A stretch of 64,000 nucleotides of DNA from JAMZMI01 sp039944535 (lineage in GTDB: Bacteria > Bacteroidota > Bacteroidia > Cytophagales > Cyclobacteriaceae): assembly GCA_039944535.1 (NCBI GenBank), contig JBDUYP010000001.1:744001-808000 (forward strand), written 5' to 3'. Each line of letters opens with the position of its first letter. Position 1 is the stretch's first letter. The translations under genes and the position numbers were made by a program. The notes under the pieces were generated by a model. It had not been told where the DNA came from, ran no database searches, and saw nothing but the letters and a program-made list of their open reading frames with translations. Positions 61,719 through 64,000 of this stretch are shown piece by piece.

Positions 61719-62852
61719 ATGAAAAAGGAAACGGAATGTGTGCATCCACTGATAGATCAGAGAAGAAAAGAATCCGGGGTAACCGTGCCGATCAACACGG
61801 CTGTTGCCTATGAATTTGCTGCCAATGAGAATTTGAAATATCCAGGCTTCCTTACCACACCCAACCAAGAAAGATTGGGTATGATAGTGGCACGTCTGGA
61901 AGGAGCGCAGTATGGAATTGCCTTTAGTTCGGGGATGTCAGCGATCACAAGTAGCCTTCTTGCCATGATCAAGGCCGGTGATCATGTGATTTTTGCCAAA
62001 GAGATTTATGGTGGCACCATGAAGTTTGCAGAGGAGGAACTCATCCAGCGAGGGGTCTCTTGTAGCTTTGCAAAAAGCAAACTCAATGATCTGGAGCTCT
62101 GTCGGCAAAAGAATACCCGAGCAATTTTTATAGAGTCTCCATCCAACCCACTTCTAAATATCTGGGACTTGAAGGCAATATCTGCCTGGGCAAAAGCACA
62201 AGGCCTGGTCACTATCATTGACAATACTTTTGCCACTCCCGTCAATCAACAACCGCTGGATTTAGGTATAGACATTGTGGTGCACAGTGGAACAAAATAT
62301 CTGAGTGGTCACAATGATCTGATGTTTGGGGCTATGGCCACAAATAATGAAGCTTACTATCAAGACATCCTGGCGCTGGCAAAAATATATGGGGGAGCGC
62401 TGGATACGGCATCATGCTATATGGCAGAGCGAAGCATCAAGACCCTGAGGTTGAGAGTAAACCAGCAAAATGATTCAGCCAATAGGATCGCGCATTTTTT
62501 AGAAGAGCACCCGAAAGTAAAGCAAGTTTATTATCCAGGTTTGATCTCACACTCTAACCATGCCATTGCAGCTCGACAGATGTCGGGTTTTGGAGGAATG
62601 GTTTCTTTTGAAATAGCGCAAACAGCCGGGACAATTGACCACTTTCTGCAAAGGCTCAATATCATTCAGCATGCCATTAGCCTGGGAGGTGTGGAGAGTC
62701 TGATCTCCGTTCCTTCACTCACTTCGCATGTCGGGCTCAAACCTGCACATAGACAGGAACTTGGAATCAATGATGGTTTGCTGAGATTATCTGTGGGCAT
62801 AGAAAACACCGATGACCTTTTAGAGGATTTGAACACTGCCTTAGGGGCATGA
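61719..62852 (+). CDS. Cys/Met-metabolism PLP enzyme (trans-sulphuration family)
   Basis: 377 residues, normal for cystathionine gamma-synthase/lyase and O-acetylhomoserine sulphhydrylase-like enzymes. The PLP-anchoring Lys lies in H-S-G-T-K-Y-L-S-G-H (about 190), with the D-N-T-F-A-T-P motif before it and the S-x-G-M-S-A-I start of the PLP cavity near 67. The precise reaction (synthase, beta-lyase or gamma-lyase) is not settled by sequence. It is the last gene of the MetR-like operon. Confidence 0.88.
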   Translation: MKKETECVHPLIDQRRKESGVTVPINTAVAYEFAANENLKYPGFLTTPNQERLGMIVARLEGAQYGIAFSSGMSAITSSLLAMIKAGDHVIFAKEIYGGTMKFAEEELIQRGVSCSFAKSKLNDLELCRQKNTRAIFIESPSNPLLNIWDLKAISAWAKAQGLVTIIDNTFATPVNQQPLDLGIDIVVHSGTKYLSGHNDLMFGAMATNNEAYYQDILALAKIYGGALDTASCYMAERSIKTLRLRVNQQNDSANRIAHFLEEHPKVKQVYYPGLISHSNHAIAARQMSGFGGMVSFEIAQTAGTIDHFLQRLNIIQHAISLGGVESLISVPSLTSHVGLKPAHRQELGINDGLLRLSVGIENTDDLLEDLNTALGA

Positions 62853-62965
62853 TTTCATAATCGTATTGAGCATTACGGGAAAAATTGTAATGCATCTTTC
62901 AAGAGATCTCTCCAATCAAAGGTTTTTCCGATCAGGCGATAATAGAATTGTAGAGCTGATCCTCA

Positions 62966-63060
62966 TTTTTCCTTTCTACTGAAAATATCACATTGTGACG
63001 GGTTGGTAACAATAGTCACCAAACTCGATTTTTCTTCGCTCTACGTTTGCTCAAAATTAC
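62966..63060. repeat. Dispersed intergenic repeat, copy 2
   Basis: A 95-bp stretch resembling 42082-42175. It carries a perfect palindrome TCACATTGTGA near 62988, then TTTTTCTTCGCTCT and TTGCTCAAAAT. It ends 9 bp before the TolC gene start. No long ORF or terminator is present. Confidence 0.6.
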
Positions 63061-63069
63061 TTGAGACAA

Positions 63070-64000
63070 ATGACGAAGAATATATTGATGCTTGTAATGA
63101 TCGCTGGGCTACTTACAAAGGCATGGGCTCAGGATACATTGCAAATTTCCTTAGAAACATTACAGGCCAAGGTACAAGAGAGGAACCTACAGGCCCGAAT
63201 AGCAGAGAAGCAACTAGAGTCGGCAAGTGCGGATTTCAGGCAGTCCAATGCACTGTTCTTGCCGAGTATTTCTGCTTCTCATACAGCTATTGTGACAACC
63301 AATCCGCTGATGGCATTTGGTTCTAAGCTCAACCAGGAGGTGCTGACCCCTGCGGACTTTGATCCAAACTTGCTAAACAACCCTGGTAAGACAGAGAACT
63401 ACGCCACGCAGATCGAGGTGCTTCAGCCTCTGATCAACTTAGATGGCATTTATCAACGCCAGGCTGCCAGGTCTAAAATGGAAGCCTACGGTCTGCAGGC
63501 GGAGCGCACAAAAGAGTATCTGGAGTTGGAAGTGAGCAAGGCATACATGCAACTGCAACTTGCTTACAAAGCAGTGGAAGTGATGCAGCAGGCCAACACT
63601 ACAGCTCAGGCTAATCTGAAACTGGTCAACGACTTTTATGATCAGGGCATGTTACAAAAGACAGATTTGCTCGACGTACAGGTGCGGGTAGGCGAAGTTT
63701 CCAATCACTTACAAGCAGCCAGAAGCAATGTGCAAAATGCATCTGATTACCTCGCATTCCTGATGAATGAGCCAACCAACGTGCAGGTTTACATTCCTGC
63801 TGAGCCTCTTAGCGGAGAAGTTGAAATGGCCGTTTTTGATATTTCCCTTTCGGAAAACCGGAAAGACATCCAGGCGATCAATAAGTCATCTGAAGCATAT
63901 GAAAAGATGCTGCAGTCTGGCAAGATGACATTCCTTCCCAGGCTCAATGCATTTGGTAACTACCAGATGTATGATGATAAATTGTTCGGTACCAGAGCCA
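63070..64000 (+). CDS. TolC-family outer-membrane efflux protein (partial)
   Basis: The frame is open from the ATG at 63070 to the window edge (310 codons). A signal peptide (about 1-21, ending A-W-A-Q) is followed by an OEP-type helical repeat, with Q-P-L-I-N-L-D-G-I-Y-Q-R-Q-A-A-R and a coiled-coil region. The middle part has T-D-L-L-D-V-Q-V-R-V-G-E. It would form the outer-membrane duct of an RND or ABC efflux pump; the pump genes are expected further right. Confidence 0.88.
   Translation, partial: MTKNILMLVMIAGLLTKAWAQDTLQISLETLQAKVQERNLQARIAEKQLESASADFRQSNALFLPSISASHTAIVTTNPLMAFGSKLNQEVLTPADFDPNLLNNPGKTENYATQIEVLQPLINLDGIYQRQAARSKMEAYGLQAERTKEYLELEVSKAYMQLQLAYKAVEVMQQANTTAQANLKLVNDFYDQGMLQKTDLLDVQVRVGEVSNHLQAARSNVQNASDYLAFLMNEPTNVQVYIPAEPLSGEVEMAVFDISLSENRKDIQAINKSSEAYEKMLQSGKMTFLPRLNAFGNYQMYDDKLFGTRA

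Overview
The window is a contiguous piece of a chromosome from a Bacteroidota bacterium, most likely a free-living, aerobic, marine-type member of the Cytophagales. The clues are a C-terminal type IX secretion sorting domain on a large secreted protein, SusC/TonB-type outer-membrane proteins, a Bacteroidota-style LptD, many lipoproteins with LxxC lipoboxes, weak Shine-Dalgarno sequences, and ECF promoters of the TGYAAC / CATCTA type. The genus cannot be named from the sequence alone. There is no rRNA, tRNA, CRISPR array, transposase or phage module.

Layout. 0-3 kb: a DUF349 gene running off the left edge, divergent from ettA. 3-10 kb: accessory-looking stretch with two HTH genes, two SDR oxidoreductases, an AraC regulator and a large TPR histidine kinase; it also carries two degenerate 21-bp tandem arrays and a deleted second copy of the kinase 3' end. 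10.5-16.6 kb: TonB-type receptor, purB, a ferredoxin-domain reductase and small envelope proteins. 16.6-21 kb: a 1468-residue type IX secreted propeller/cadherin protein. 21-28.4 kb: an SLC12-like transporter, an ECF sigma / anti-sigma-like / outer-membrane protein operon, DUF3995 and several lipoproteins. 28.4-36.9 kb: housekeeping genes (YebC, response regulator, LptD, amidase, MCE protein, acyl-CoA carboxylase beta, SirB1-like). 37-39.3 kb: YHYH lipoprotein, YwqK lipoprotein and SCO1. 39.3-42.1 kb: Sfp-type transferase, WD40, DivIVA and folB. 42.3-48.4 kb: two two-component systems, one of them a sigma-54 activator module divergent from a Rnk/GreA-like gene with a -24/-12 promoter and upstream palindromes.

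48.6-57.3 kb is the most distinctive block: an Rrf2 regulator with three cysteines, a cbb3-type oxidase catalytic subunit with an unusual N-terminal extension, a diheme CcoO-CcoP-like cytochrome, two small accessory membrane proteins, a group III truncated haemoglobin, a tryptophan-dioxygenase-like haem protein between two paralogous membrane proteins, a hemerythrin, a frameshifted DUF2024 gene and a ClC channel. A TAGGATAWWA-containing motif precedes the regulator, the oxidase and the hemerythrin, suggesting one regulon that responds to nitric oxide, oxygen or iron-sulphur status. 57.3-62.9 kb: an ECF sigma factor whose promoter mirrors that of a divergent DoxX-like gene, a cysteine-bearing MarR regulator with palindromic operators around a small thioredoxin-like gene, and a MetR-like LysR operon with peroxiredoxin, flavodoxin and a PLP-dependent sulphur amino acid enzyme. 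A TolC-family gene runs off the right edge.

All calls rest on reading the sequence and on remembered family features; no database search was run.
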